64,000 nucleotides of DNA from Streptomyces lanatus (GTDB lineage: Bacteria; Actinomycetota; Actinomycetes; Streptomycetales; Streptomycetaceae). Numbering within the stretch: position 1 is the first letter of the stretch; the number at the start of each line of letters is the position of its first letter. Shown piece after piece: positions 8,490-17,242 of the stretch. The stretch lies in NCBI RefSeq assembly GCF_014655715.1, contig NZ_BNBM01000021.1, forward strand, positions 62,001 to 126,000, in the 5' to 3' direction. The notes under the pieces are model-generated. The model did not search any database. It saw only the letters and a program-made list of their open reading frames with translations, and was not told the DNA's origin. Made by a program: the position numbers and the translations under genes.

Positions 8490-9632
8490 TCAGCCTTGCC
8501 GAATCACCAGTCTGCCACCCTGCCGCTGGGCGACGACTTTGCCGGGGAGATTGATCGCGCCCTGGCCGCGCCAGCCCGTGATCAGACGGTCGACTTCCTC
8601 GATGTGACGGGCGAACAGCGAACCGGCGGGCGCCCCGGCCTCGATGGCGGCCCGGCGCAGGATCCGGCGGCGGACGGCGGGCGGGAGCGCGTACAGCTTG
8701 GCGCACTCCAGGAGGCCGGTGGCGTCGCGTACGGCGGCCTCGGCCTGGCTGGCCCAGGCGTCGAGGGCGTCGGCGTCGTCTCGGGAGAGCTGCGCGGTGC
8801 GGGCGAGGGCCTCGACGACGCCCTTGCCTAGGGCCTTCTCCAGGGCGGGCAGGCCCTCCTGGCGCAGGCGCGAGCGCGTGTACGCGGGATCGGAGTTGTG
8901 GGGGTCGTCCCAGACCGGCAGGGACTGGACCATGCAGGCCTTGCGGGCGGTCTGCCGGTCGAGCCCGAGGAAGGGCCGCCGGTAACGGCCGCCGGCCCCC
9001 GAGACCGCGGCCATGCCGGACAGGGAGCGGATGCCGGAGCCGCGGGCGAGGCCGAGCAGGACGGTCTCCGCCTGGTCGTCACGGGTGTGGCCGAGGAGGA
9101 CGGCGGCGGCGCCGTGCCGGAGGGCCGCGTCGTCGAGGGCGCCGTAGCGGGCGTCGCGGGCGGCCGCCTCGGGGCCGCCGGTGCGGCCGACGGTCACGGT
9201 GAGGGACTCGGCGGGGTCGAGGCCGAGTTCGCGCAGGCGCAGGACGACCTCCTCGGCGCGCAGGTCGGAGCCGGGCTGGAGGCCGTGGTCGACGGTGATG
9301 CCGCCGGCGCGGATGCCGAGTTTGGGGGCTTCGAACGCGAGGGCGGAGGCGAGGGCCATGGAGTCGGCGCCGCCGGAGCACGCCACGAGCACGAGCGGGG
9401 AGGGGGGCCGCTCGTGCGGGGCAGCGCGCAGGGGCTCCTGGCGGGTCGGGCCGGGGAGCTCGTACGCCGTTCCGAGCGCCGTGTCGTGGGCGGCGCGGGG
9501 GGCGCCGGACGTCACAACGGGCGGACTGCTCGGTGCGGGTACGTCGGTGGTGCGGTGGTGATCGGTGAGGATGTCGTGGAGGACGCGGCGGACCGCCAGG
9601 CGTATCGCCGCGACCGCAGGATGGGGACCCAT
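8490..9632 (-). CDS. tilS: tRNA(Ile)-lysidine synthase
   Basis: Ligates lysine to C34 of tRNA-Ile(CAU), switching its decoding from AUG to AUA. The PP-loop SGGADSMALA that binds ATP lies about 80 residues in, followed by GITVDHGLQPGS and LLGHTRDDQAETVLLGL, all N-type ATP pyrophosphatase motifs. The C-terminal part matches the TilS substrate-binding domain. The first ~75 residues are an extension rich in His and Pro. Transcribed with hpt downstream. Confidence 0.94.
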   Translation of the reverse strand: MGPHPAVAAIRLAVRRVLHDILTDHHRTTDVPAPSSPPVVTSGAPRAAHDTALGTAYELPGPTRQEPLRAAPHERPPSPLVLVACSGGADSMALASALAFEAPKLGIRAGGITVDHGLQPGSDLRAEEVVLRLRELGLDPAESLTVTVGRTGGPEAAARDARYGALDDAALRHGAAAVLLGHTRDDQAETVLLGLARGSGIRSLSGMAAVSGAGGRYRRPFLGLDRQTARKACMVQSLPVWDDPHNSDPAYTRSRLRQEGLPALEKALGKGVVEALARTAQLSRDDADALDAWASQAEAAVRDATGLLECAKLYALPPAVRRRILRRAAIEAGAPAGSLFARHIEEVDRLITGWRGQGAINLPGKVVAQRQGGRLVIRQG

Positions 9633-9845
9633 GTCCGGTTCCCTTCATGAAGTTGTCGGGGGGGGTGAACCCGAGCTCGGTCACTCAGAGTGTGTAGATG
9701 GTGACAGAACCGGGCCGTTCCCCGAGCATTGCACGCCTACCCATGGCTCACGGTCCCTCGGACGGGTGATTGCAGGGGCGTTCGCCTGCCGTCGGCCGGA
9801 TTCGGTTCACGACCTTCGTATGAGATGCACAACACGGCGCGCGAT

Positions 9846-10970
9846 TCACGACTCCGCCTTGCGGTGCACCCGCGCGATCCAGTCCGCCGGTTTGGCGATC
9901 TCCGCCTTGGTGGGGAGGGTGTTGGGGGACGTCCACACACGGTTGAAGCCGTCCATGCCGACCTGTTCGTGGACGGCTCGTACGAAGCGTTCGCCGTCGC
10001 GGTACTGCCGCAGTTTCGCGTCGAGGCCGAGCAGTTTGCGCAGGGCCGTGTCCAGTCGTGAGGCGCCCTTCGCGCGGCGCTGCTGGAACTTCTCACGGAT
10101 CTCGGCCACGGACGGCACGACGGCCGGGCCGACGCCGTCCATCACGAAGTCGGCGTGACCCTCCAGGAGGGACATCACGGCGGTGAGGCGGCCGAGGATC
10201 TCCCGCTGGGCCGGAGTCTGCACCAGTTCGACGAACGAACGTCCGCCGTCGTCCTCCTCGGCCTCGGGCCGACCGCCCGAGAGGGACTGGGCGGCCTCGC
10301 GGATGCGCTCCAGGACGGTCATGGGGTCGACGTCGGTCTCCCCCAAGAACGACTGGATTTCGCCCTCCAGGTGGTCCCGCAGCCAGGGCACCGCGCTGAA
10401 CTGCGTGCGGTGGGTCTCCTCGTGCAGGCACACCCACAGGCGGAAGTCGTGGGGCTGTACGTCGAGTTCGCGCTCCACGTGCACGATGTTCGGGGCGACG
10501 AGGAGGAGCCGGCCGCCGCCGTTCTCACCCGCCGGGAGGTCGCGGGTGGCGGGGGCGAAGGTCTCGTACTGGCCGAGGACGCGGGAGGCGAGGAAGGACA
10601 GCAGCATGCCGAGTTCGACGCCGGTGACCTTGCCGCCGACCGCGCCGAGGACGGCACCGCCGGGGCTGGTGGTGCGCCGCTCCTGCATCTTGTCGAGGAG
10701 GGGCTTGAGGATCTCCCGGAAACCGGCGACGTTCGCCCGGACCCAGCCGGGGCGGTCGACGACCAGGACCGGGGTGTCATGGATGTCGTCCGTGCCCATA
10801 CGGGTGAAGCCCCGGACGTGTTCCTCCGAGGCCTTGGCATGTCGGCGCAGCTCCGCGACGACGGCCCGGGCCTCGTCGCGGCTCACCTCGGGGCCCGGCC
10901 GTACGAGCCGGGTCGCGGTCGCCACCGCGAGATTCCAGTCGACCATCTCGGCACCACCGATGCTCGTCAT
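9846..10970 (-). CDS. Zinc-dependent metalloprotease of the DUF2342 family
   Basis: A 374-residue actinobacterial protein of the DUF2342 ('coenzyme F420 biosynthesis-associated' / zinc-dependent metalloprotease) family. The zincin-type motif is visible as CLHEETHRTQF. Other family segments are DWNLAVATATRLVRPGP at the N-terminus and DRPGWVRANVAGFREIL. Function is not established; the old link to F420 synthesis is by annotation only. It lies between dacB and tilS, in the same direction, ~210 bp from tilS. Confidence 0.9.
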   Translation of the reverse strand: MTSIGGAEMVDWNLAVATATRLVRPGPEVSRDEARAVVAELRRHAKASEEHVRGFTRMGTDDIHDTPVLVVDRPGWVRANVAGFREILKPLLDKMQERRTTSPGGAVLGAVGGKVTGVELGMLLSFLASRVLGQYETFAPATRDLPAGENGGGRLLLVAPNIVHVERELDVQPHDFRLWVCLHEETHRTQFSAVPWLRDHLEGEIQSFLGETDVDPMTVLERIREAAQSLSGGRPEAEEDDGGRSFVELVQTPAQREILGRLTAVMSLLEGHADFVMDGVGPAVVPSVAEIREKFQQRRAKGASRLDTALRKLLGLDAKLRQYRDGERFVRAVHEQVGMDGFNRVWTSPNTLPTKAEIAKPADWIARVHRKAES

Positions 10971-11029
10971 GTGTCAACCGTACGTGAGCGTTACCACTTG
11001 GGGCAGGCCATGAGGGTCGTGGGACGGCG

Positions 11030-12655
11030 TCAGCCGCAGCCGCACGACGCCAGTGCGGTCGCCGTTCTGTCCAGCGCCGACTGGGCGGGCCCGGAATCGG
11101 GCGGGCCCGTGGTCAGGAAGGCGAAGGCGAGGAGGCGGCCGTCTTGGTCGACGACGGTGCCGGCGAGGGCGTTGACGCCGGTCAGGGTGCCCGTCTTGGC
11201 CCGTACGACACCGGCCGCGCCGTCGGTGTAGCGGCTGGTCAGCGTGCCGGTGAAGCCGGCCACGGGGAGGCCGGTCAGCACCGGGCGGAGTTCGGGGTGG
11301 GCCGGGTCGGCGGCCTTGGCCAGCAGGGCCGTGAGCAGATCCGCCGTCAGTTTGTCCTCGCGGTTGAGGCCGCTGCCGTCCTTGAAGTCGGCGCCCGCCA
11401 CGGAGAGCCCGAGCTTCTTCAGGCGCGCCCCGATCGCGTCGCCCGCGCCCTCGAAGTCGGCGCGTGCGCCGCTCGCCAGGGCGGTCTGGCGGGCGAGATG
11501 CTCGGCGATGTCGTTGTCGCTGTTGGTGAGCATGCGTTCGACGAGGGCGGAGACCGGCGGCGAGGAGACCCGGGCGAGGGGTTCGGCCCGGTTCGTCGCC
11601 TTGGACAGGCCGGGTGCGGTGGTCTTGACGCCGCGGTCCGCGAGGAGCTCCGCGAACTGGGCCGCCGCGTCCTTCGCCGGGTCCTCGACCCGCTTGACCG
11701 GGCCGCTGGTGGAGTCGTTCGTGCGGGCCTCGTCGACCATGAGGGCGCTGACCGGGGCGAGGTTGCCGTTGTCGCCGATGGGGTGCAGTTCGGGGCCGGC
11801 GTAGAGCGTCTTGTCGTACGAGAGGGTGACCTGGCGAATGTCCCGCTTCTTCAGGGCCTCGGCGGTCCTGTCGGCCAGCTCGCGCAGGCTCGCCCAGCCC
11901 TCGGCGTCCTCGCGGGCGGTGAGGGTGGGGTCGCCGCCGCCGACCAGGACCAGTTCCTTCGTGTCGGGTTCCAGGGCGGTGCGGGTGGTGAGGCGGTGGT
12001 CGGGGCCGAGCGCGGCGAGGGCGGCCGCGGCGGTGGCGATCTTCGTCGTGGAGGCGGGGGTGAGGGCCTTGCCGGCTCCGTCGCCGTAGAGGCGCTTGCC
12101 GCTGGCGACGTCCACCACCGCCACGGACCTGCGGTCGAGCACCGGGTCGTCCAGGAGCGGGCCGACGAGGGCGGCCAGGGCCTTGCCGTCCGGGGCGGTC
12201 CCCACGGTGCCGACGCCGCCGCCGAGGCCGGTCAGGACAGAGGCGGCACTGGGGGCGGGGCGGGGGCCTTCTGCGGCGGAGTCGGAGGAATCGGACGTAT
12301 CCGTATTACGGCCGTGATCTGCGCCACCCGTGCGCTCCTGGGCGACCGCCCGGTCCCGCTCGGCCGTACGCTGACCGCTGGAGTCCCACGGGCCGGCGGC
12401 GGTCACCACTGCGGCGGCCAGCGCCAGTCCTACGGTGGCGGCGCCCGCGGTGTACTGCCAGGTGCCCGGCTTCACGATCCGCGGGGACGCGGCTCGTGCG
12501 AACCGTGCGACCTGCGGTTTCGCGGCCGTCGCGGCGCGTGCGAGCTGTGGTCGTACGGCGTTCGCGGCTCGCGCCAGACGGGGTCGTACGGCGCCCGCGA
12601 CCCGCGTCACATGCGGTCTCGCGGCTCGCCAAGGCCTCATCTCCGGCACGACCAC
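11030..12655 (-). CDS. dacB: D-alanyl-D-alanine carboxypeptidase/endopeptidase (PBP4, S13 family)
   Basis: Trims or cleaves peptidoglycan stem peptides outside the membrane. The S13 catalytic motifs are present: STTK in TPASTTKIATAA (SxxK), SDND (SxN) and KTG in VRAKTGTLTG. One transmembrane helix (about residues 70-88) separates these from a cytoplasmic N-terminus made of 11-residue repeats, which is unusual. A 50-residue low-complexity linker precedes the catalytic part. The start is a GTG at 12655; a GTG at 12649 or the ATG at 12640 would shorten it slightly. Divergent from ppa. Confidence 0.93.
   Translation of the reverse strand: MVVPEMRPWRAARPHVTRVAGAVRPRLARAANAVRPQLARAATAAKPQVARFARAASPRIVKPGTWQYTAGAATVGLALAAAVVTAAGPWDSSGQRTAERDRAVAQERTGGADHGRNTDTSDSSDSAAEGPRPAPSAASVLTGLGGGVGTVGTAPDGKALAALVGPLLDDPVLDRRSVAVVDVASGKRLYGDGAGKALTPASTTKIATAAAALAALGPDHRLTTRTALEPDTKELVLVGGGDPTLTAREDAEGWASLRELADRTAEALKKRDIRQVTLSYDKTLYAGPELHPIGDNGNLAPVSALMVDEARTNDSTSGPVKRVEDPAKDAAAQFAELLADRGVKTTAPGLSKATNRAEPLARVSSPPVSALVERMLTNSDNDIAEHLARQTALASGARADFEGAGDAIGARLKKLGLSVAGADFKDGSGLNREDKLTADLLTALLAKAADPAHPELRPVLTGLPVAGFTGTLTSRYTDGAAGVVRAKTGTLTGVNALAGTVVDQDGRLLAFAFLTTGPPDSGPAQSALDRTATALASCGCG
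12488..12619 (-). repeat. Four 33-bp in-frame repeats encoding 11-residue units in DacB
   Basis: Residues 13-56 of DacB form four consecutive 11-residue units: RPHVTRVAGAV, RPRLARAANAV, RPQLARAATAA and KPQVARFARAA, followed by a partial SPRIVKPG. Basic and hydrophobic residues alternate as in amphipathic membrane-lying helices. Confidence 0.8.
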
Positions 12656-12734
12656 CAGCCCCTTTCGCGATCACACACCTGCGTGAGGGACACTTAACCA
12701 CCAGAACTATGTGTTGATCATGGAGGAGCCACCG

Positions 12735-13226
12735 GTGGAGTTCGACGTCACGATCGAGATTCCGAAGGGTTCGCGGAACAAGTACGAGGTGGACCACGAG
12801 ACCGGTCGGATCCGCCTGGACCGTCGACTCTTCACCTCGACCGCCTACCCGACCGACTACGGCTTCGTCGAGAACACCCTCGGCGAGGACGGCGACCCGC
12901 TGGACGCGCTGGTCATCCTGGACGAGCCGACCTTCCCGGGCTGCCTCATCAAGTGCCGCGCGATCGGCATGTTCCGGATGACGGACGAGGCCGGGGGCGA
13001 CGACAAGCTGCTGTGCGTCCCGGCGACGGACCCGCGCCAGGAGCACCTGCGCGACATCCACCACGTGTCGGAGTTCGACCGCCTGGAGATCCAGCACTTC
13101 TTCGAGGTCTACAAGGACCTGGAGCCCGGCAAGTCCGTCGAGGGCGCCGACTGGGTCGGCCGCACCGAGGCCGAGGCCGAGATCGAGCGTTCCTACAAGC
13201 GCTTCAAGGACCAGGGCGGCCACTGA
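12735..13226 (+). CDS. ppa: Inorganic pyrophosphatase (family I)
   Basis: Soluble Mg-dependent hydrolysis of pyrophosphate, which pulls biosynthetic reactions forward. The 163-residue protein has EIPKGSRNKYEVD, the signature DGDPLDALV with the metal-binding Asp residues, and the C-terminal EIERSYKRFKDQ. The start is the GTG after a GGAGGAG site at 12722-12728; ATG codons at 12711 and 12720 are in frame, but the latter sits inside that ribosome site. Family I hexameric enzyme, cytosolic. The window also encodes a membrane pyrophosphatase (hppA). Confidence 0.97.
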   Translation: MEFDVTIEIPKGSRNKYEVDHETGRIRLDRRLFTSTAYPTDYGFVENTLGEDGDPLDALVILDEPTFPGCLIKCRAIGMFRMTDEAGGDDKLLCVPATDPRQEHLRDIHHVSEFDRLEIQHFFEVYKDLEPGKSVEGADWVGRTEAEAEIERSYKRFKDQGGH

Positions 13227-13250
13227 GGCACCCCTGGCTTTTAGCCATCC

Positions 13251-13284
13251 GAACGGGCTGTACGCGTGTGCGTGCAGCCCGTTC
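13251..13284 (+). terminator. Hairpin terminator after ppa
   Basis: GAACGGGCTG (13251-13260) pairs with CAGCCCGTTC (13275-13284); the loop itself contains an ACGC/GCGT inner stem. It begins 24 bp after the ppa stop. Confidence 0.6.
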
Positions 13285-13355
13285 GTGCGTCTGTGCCCAT
13301 TGCGTGTGCGCATACTGAGTGCGGCAGGAGGTGTCGTACAGAGAGTGCTACGCAG

Positions 13356-14987
13356 GTGACGGACGCGGAGGACCGCAAGCCGCAGTCGGACGAGGCGAGG
13401 ATGGGCTTCGCGCCGCCGGCCGGTATCGAGGTGGGGGACAGCGAGTCGGAGACGACGTCCGAGTTCGCCCTGCCCAAGGGCCTGGACGTACTCCAGCCGC
13501 CGGTCGTGGAACCCGAGGGCTCGGCGTTCAGCACACCGAGCGGCTACACCGTCGAGGACGCCCCGACCGCGTTCACGCCCGCGACCGGCATACCGCGGAT
13601 AAGCCTCACCAAGGACCTCCCCTGGCAGGACCGGATGCGCACCATGCTGCGGATGCCGGTGGCCGAGCGGCCCGCGCCGGAGCGGATGCCGAAGGCGGAG
13701 GAGGAAGGGCCGGCCGTCCCGCGCGTGCTGGACCTGACCCTGCGTATCGGTGAGCTGCTGCTGGCGGGCGGTGAGGGCGCGGAGGACGTTGAGGCGGCGA
13801 TGTTCGCGGTCTGCCGTTCCTACGGCCTGGACCGCTGCGAGCCGAACGTCACCTTCACGCTGCTGGCGATCTCGTACCAGCCGTCGCTGGTGGACGATCC
13901 GGTGACCGCGTCGCGCACGGTCCGGCGGCGCGGTACCGACTACACGCGTCTGGCGGCCGTGTTCCGGCTGGTGGACGACCTCAGCGACCCCGAGTCGCAT
14001 ATCTCCCTGGAGGAGGCCTACGGGCGGCTCGCGGAGATCCGCCGCAACCGGCACCCGTATCCGACCTGGGTGCTGACCTCGGCGAGCGGGCTGCTCGCGG
14101 GCGCGGCCTCGGTGCTGGTCGGCGGTGATGTGGTGGTGTTCTTCGCGGCCATGTTCGGCGCGATGCTCGGCGACCGGCTGGCGTGGCTCTGCGCGGGGCG
14201 CGGGCTGCCGGAGTTCTACCAGTTCACGGTGGCGGCGATGCCGCCGGCCGCGATAGGGGTCGCGCTGACGCTGACGCACGTCGACGTTAAGGCGTCCGCG
14301 GTCATCACCGGTGGTCTGTTCGCGCTGCTGCCCGGACGAGCGCTGGTGGCGGGCGTGCAGGACGGTCTGACCGGCTTCTACATCACCGCGTCCGCACGCC
14401 TCCTTGAGGTCATGTACTTCTTCGTCGGCATCGTGGTCGGCGTCCTGGTGGTCCTGTACTTCGGCGTGAACCTGGGCGCGAAGCTGGACCCGGACGCGGC
14501 GCTGAACATCTCCCCGCGGCCGTACTGGCAGATCGCCGCGTCGATGCTGCTGTCGCTGACCTTCGCGGTACTGCTCCAGCAGGAACGATCCACCGTGCTC
14601 GCCGTGACCCTCAACGGCGGCGTCGCCTGGGTCGTGTACGGCGCCATGCACTACGCCGGTGAGTTCTCGCCGGTCGCCTCCACGGCTGTCGCCGCGGGAC
14701 TTGTGGGGCTGTTCGGCCAGTTGATGGCGCGGTACCGGTTCGCGTCGGCCCTGCCGTACACCACCGCGGCGATCGGGCCGCTGCTGCCGGGTTCCGCCAC
14801 GTACTTCGGGCTGTTGTCGATCGCGCAGAACAACGTCGACAAGGGTCTGGTGTCGTTGGCCACGGCCGCCTCGCTCGCCATGGCCATCGCCATCGGGGTG
14901 AATCTGGGATCCGAGATCTCGCGGCTGTTCCTGCGGATCGGGTCGCCGGAGAAGCGGCGGTCCGCCAAGCGCACTCGAGGTTTCTGA
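13356..14987 (+). CDS. ThrE-type threonine/serine exporter family membrane protein
   Basis: A 543-residue polytopic membrane protein fusing the ThrE-1 domain (from LRIGELLLAGGEGAEDVEAAMFAV) and the ThrE-2/3 domain (from about ISPRPYWQIAAS). Family members export threonine and serine. The ~115-residue N-terminal region is cytoplasmic-like and carries four degenerate units of the form FxxPxGxxV (for example GFAPPAGIEV, EFALPKGLDV, AFSTPSGYTV). Start set at GTG of VTDAEDR; the nearest AGGAGG lies 26 nt upstream, so the exact start is uncertain. Convergent with dedA. Confidence 0.87.
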   Translation: MTDAEDRKPQSDEARMGFAPPAGIEVGDSESETTSEFALPKGLDVLQPPVVEPEGSAFSTPSGYTVEDAPTAFTPATGIPRISLTKDLPWQDRMRTMLRMPVAERPAPERMPKAEEEGPAVPRVLDLTLRIGELLLAGGEGAEDVEAAMFAVCRSYGLDRCEPNVTFTLLAISYQPSLVDDPVTASRTVRRRGTDYTRLAAVFRLVDDLSDPESHISLEEAYGRLAEIRRNRHPYPTWVLTSASGLLAGAASVLVGGDVVVFFAAMFGAMLGDRLAWLCAGRGLPEFYQFTVAAMPPAAIGVALTLTHVDVKASAVITGGLFALLPGRALVAGVQDGLTGFYITASARLLEVMYFFVGIVVGVLVVLYFGVNLGAKLDPDAALNISPRPYWQIAASMLLSLTFAVLLQQERSTVLAVTLNGGVAWVVYGAMHYAGEFSPVASTAVAAGLVGLFGQLMARYRFASALPYTTAAIGPLLPGSATYFGLLSIAQNNVDKGLVSLATAASLAMAIAIGVNLGSEISRLFLRIGSPEKRRSAKRTRGF

Positions 14988-15022
14988 CCGCCTGGCGGCC
15001 CGGTCCGTTTCCCGGGGGTGTG

Positions 15023-15925
15023 TCAGTAGCCCTGGTTCGGCGGGTACTGCTGCTGGTTCTGCTGTCCGTAGCCCTGCGGGTACTGCTGGGCGTACGGCTG
15101 CTGCGGGGGCTGCTGGTGGCCGTAGTACTGCTGGTCGTAGCCGTACTGCTGCTGACCGCCCTGGTCGCCGTACTGGTTTCCGTACTGGTCCCCGTACTGC
15201 TGCTGCGGCTGGTCGTCGGACGGGATGCGGCGGAGCTGGGTCGTCGCGTCGTCCATCTGCGGGACCTGCTGGTGCTGTACGGCGGCCGGGGCCTCGGCGG
15301 CCGCGCGCTTCTTCTTGGCGCGCTCGCGCAGGAACTCGATGATGATCGGAATCACCGAGATGAGGACGATCAGGATGAGGATCGACTCGACGTTCGTCTT
15401 GATGAACTCGATCTGGCCGAGCCAGTAACCCGCGAGGGTGACGCCGGTGCCCCAGGCGATGCCGCCGATGACGTTGTACGTGAGGAACGTGGCGTACTTC
15501 ATACGGCCCGCGCCCGCCACGATGGGGGCGAAGGTGCGCACGATCGGCACGAAGCGGGCGAGGACGATCGCCTTCGGGCCGTACTTCTCCATGAACTCGT
15601 GCGCCTTCTCCAGGTTCTCCTGTTTGAAGAGCTTGGAGTTGGGGCGGCTGAAGAGCTTCGGGCCGAAGAACTTGCCGATCATGTAGCCGACCTGGTCGCC
15701 GATGACGGCGGCCAGCACGATGAGGGTGCAGACCAGCCACAGGGGCTGGCTGATGTAGTTCCCCTCCGCCACGAACAGACCCGCCGTGAACAGCAGGGAG
15801 TCCCCGGGCAGGAACGCGAAGAGTCCGGACTCGGCGAAGACGATCAGCAGGATGCCGGGGAGGCTGAACGTCTCGATCAGATAGTCCGGGCTGAGCCACT
15901 CGGGGCCGAGCGCAAGCGTGGTCAC
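15023..15925 (-). CDS. DedA/VTT-domain membrane protein with prion-like C-terminal tail
   Basis: Residues 1-~205 are a DedA (SNARE-associated/VTT) domain: SLPGILLIVFAESGLFAFLPGDSLLF, then the conserved FVPIVRTFAPIVAGAGRM and NVIGGIAWGTG. DedA proteins are implicated in undecaprenyl-phosphate or lipid recycling across the membrane. After a basic stretch (RERAKKKRAAAE), the last ~70 residues are almost only Gln, Tyr, Gly, Pro and Asp (units such as QYGDQYGNQYGDQ). This tail is not part of the DedA family and is presumably cytoplasmic and disordered. Convergent with the ThrE-type gene. Confidence 0.92.
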   Translation of the reverse strand: MTTLALGPEWLSPDYLIETFSLPGILLIVFAESGLFAFLPGDSLLFTAGLFVAEGNYISQPLWLVCTLIVLAAVIGDQVGYMIGKFFGPKLFSRPNSKLFKQENLEKAHEFMEKYGPKAIVLARFVPIVRTFAPIVAGAGRMKYATFLTYNVIGGIAWGTGVTLAGYWLGQIEFIKTNVESILILIVLISVIPIIIEFLRERAKKKRAAAEAPAAVQHQQVPQMDDATTQLRRIPSDDQPQQQYGDQYGNQYGDQGGQQQYGYDQQYYGHQQPPQQPYAQQYPQGYGQQNQQQYPPNQGY

Positions 15926-16062
15926 GGGATTGTGGCTCCTGCGGGGAAGGGGCGGGCGGGCTGTGACGGGCGCGTCAAAAGTAGCAACGCCGCACTGGCC
16001 GCCCAGGTTCCATGGACCAGTTCAGGATGCACTGTGCCCCGGCTGGGACAAAGCTGTGAGGT

Positions 16063-16428
16063 ATGGGCATCGATGAGTACGGCGGCGGGCAGGGGCCCCG
16101 GCCGGACGTTCTGGTAGTGACCACGAATGACGTCCCCGGCCACCGGGTCACGGAGGTCATCGGCGAGGTCTTCGGACTGACCGTGCGCTCACGGCATGTC
16201 GGCAGTCAGATCGGCGCCGGTCTGAAGTCGCTGGTCGGCGGTGAGCTCAAGGGGCTCACCAAGACGCTGGTGGAGACCCGGAACCAGGCCATGGACCGGC
16301 TCGTCGAGCAGGCACGCGCGCGTGGTGCCAACGGTGTGCTGGCGTTCCGCTTCGACGTGACCGAGGCGGCCGACGTGGGCACCGAGGTGTGTGCCTACGG
16401 GACCGCGGTGGTCCTGGCCCGGGAGTGA
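16063..16428 (+). CDS. YbjQ family (DUF74) protein
   Basis: A 121-residue protein with a YbjQ/'heavy metal-binding' fold: LVVTTNDVPGHRVTEVIGEVFGLTVRSRH at the start and ARGANGVLAFRFDV near the end. Family members form pentamers; function is not known and the metal-binding name is by annotation. Divergent from dedA and convergent with tipA, sharing one terminator hairpin that overlaps its 3' end. Confidence 0.9.
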   Translation: MGIDEYGGGQGPRPDVLVVTTNDVPGHRVTEVIGEVFGLTVRSRHVGSQIGAGLKSLVGGELKGLTKTLVETRNQAMDRLVEQARARGANGVLAFRFDVTEAADVGTEVCAYGTAVVLARE

Positions 16429-16450
16429 CCCGTACGGGCTCCCGGGCCAG
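16414..16450. terminator. Bidirectional hairpin between ybjQ-like gene and tipA
   Basis: CTGGCCCGGGAG (16414-16425) pairs perfectly with CTCCCGGGCCAG (16439-16450). It overlaps the last codons of the plus-strand gene and lies 3 bp beyond the tipA stop, so it can serve both. Confidence 0.65.
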
Positions 16451-16453
16451 GGG

Positions 16454-17215
16454 TCACGAGGAGTGCCGGACGGCGTTGGCGAAGATCGCGTCCTTCAGGT
16501 GCTCGGCGAGGCCGGGCCGCATGGAGTCGTAGTACGCCTTGAAGCGCTCGTCGGAGACGTACATCTCCGCGAAGCACTTGTGCATCTCGTACGACACCTC
16601 GAAGTACCACCTGCTGACGTGCCGCCGGTGTTCCTCGGCCAGATCCATGGCCGCCTCGCCGGACGGCTGCTCGCCGGCGGCCACCAGGGCGGCGTACCGC
16701 TCCTGCCAGTCGTCGACCTCGGCCTGGATGCGCTTCCAGTCCTCCTTGGTGTAGCTCGCGGCGCGGCGCTGTGACTCGGTGTACGCGTCGGTGCCGCCCC
16801 AGCGCTGTTCCGCCTCCTCGGCGTACTGCTCGGGGTCCTTGTCGCCGAAGACCTCGAACTTCTCCTCGGGCGTGAGGTTGATGCCCATCTTGCGTGCCTC
16901 CATGGCGTGTTCCACGGCCTCCGCCATCTTCTGCAGCTTCTCGATCCGGGCGGTCAGCAGCTCGTGCTGCCGGCGCAGATGTACGCGCGGGTCCGTGTCC
17001 GGATCGTCGAGCAGGGCGGCGACCTCTTCGAGCGGGAAGCCGAGCTCGCGGTAGAACAGGATCTGCTGCAGCCGGTCGAGGTCGGCGTCGCTGTAGCGCC
17101 GGTGGCCCGCGTGGCTGCGCTCGCTGGGCACGAGCAGGCCGATGTCGTCGTAGTGGTGCAGGGTGCGCACCGTCACTCCGGCGACCCCCGCGACCTGTCC
17201 CACGGAGTAGCTCAC
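16454..17215 (-). CDS. tipA: TipA-type MerR regulator with thiopeptide-binding TipAS domain
   Basis: A 253-residue regulator, the same length as S. lividans TipAL. Residues 1-~75 are a MerR winged HTH (SYSVGQVAGVAGVTVRTLHH), then a coiled coil, then the TipAS drug-binding domain. Counting from the GTG start puts Met at 110 (MGINLTPEEK, the internal start that yields free TipAS in S. lividans) and Cys at 214 in YEMHKC, the residue known to bond thiostrepton-class thiopeptides covalently. The start has an AGGGAG site 6 nt upstream. A MerR-type promoter with a 19-bp spacer precedes it, so it is probably autoinduced by thiopeptides. Confidence 0.95.
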   Translation of the reverse strand: MSYSVGQVAGVAGVTVRTLHHYDDIGLLVPSERSHAGHRRYSDADLDRLQQILFYRELGFPLEEVAALLDDPDTDPRVHLRRQHELLTARIEKLQKMAEAVEHAMEARKMGINLTPEEKFEVFGDKDPEQYAEEAEQRWGGTDAYTESQRRAASYTKEDWKRIQAEVDDWQERYAALVAAGEQPSGEAAMDLAEEHRRHVSRWYFEVSYEMHKCFAEMYVSDERFKAYYDSMRPGLAEHLKDAIFANAVRHSS

Positions 17216-17242
17216 TTCCGCTCCCTTCTCGGTACGCACTCC

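Noticed and set aside
12711..12734. ATG starts at 12711 and 12720 for ppa
   Set aside because: The second ATG is part of the GGAGGAG ribosome site for the GTG at 12735, which matches the usual protein length.
12306..15899. 1197-residue open frame antisense to ppa, the ThrE-type gene and dedA
   Set aside because: It runs through confident genes on both strands and shows no family.
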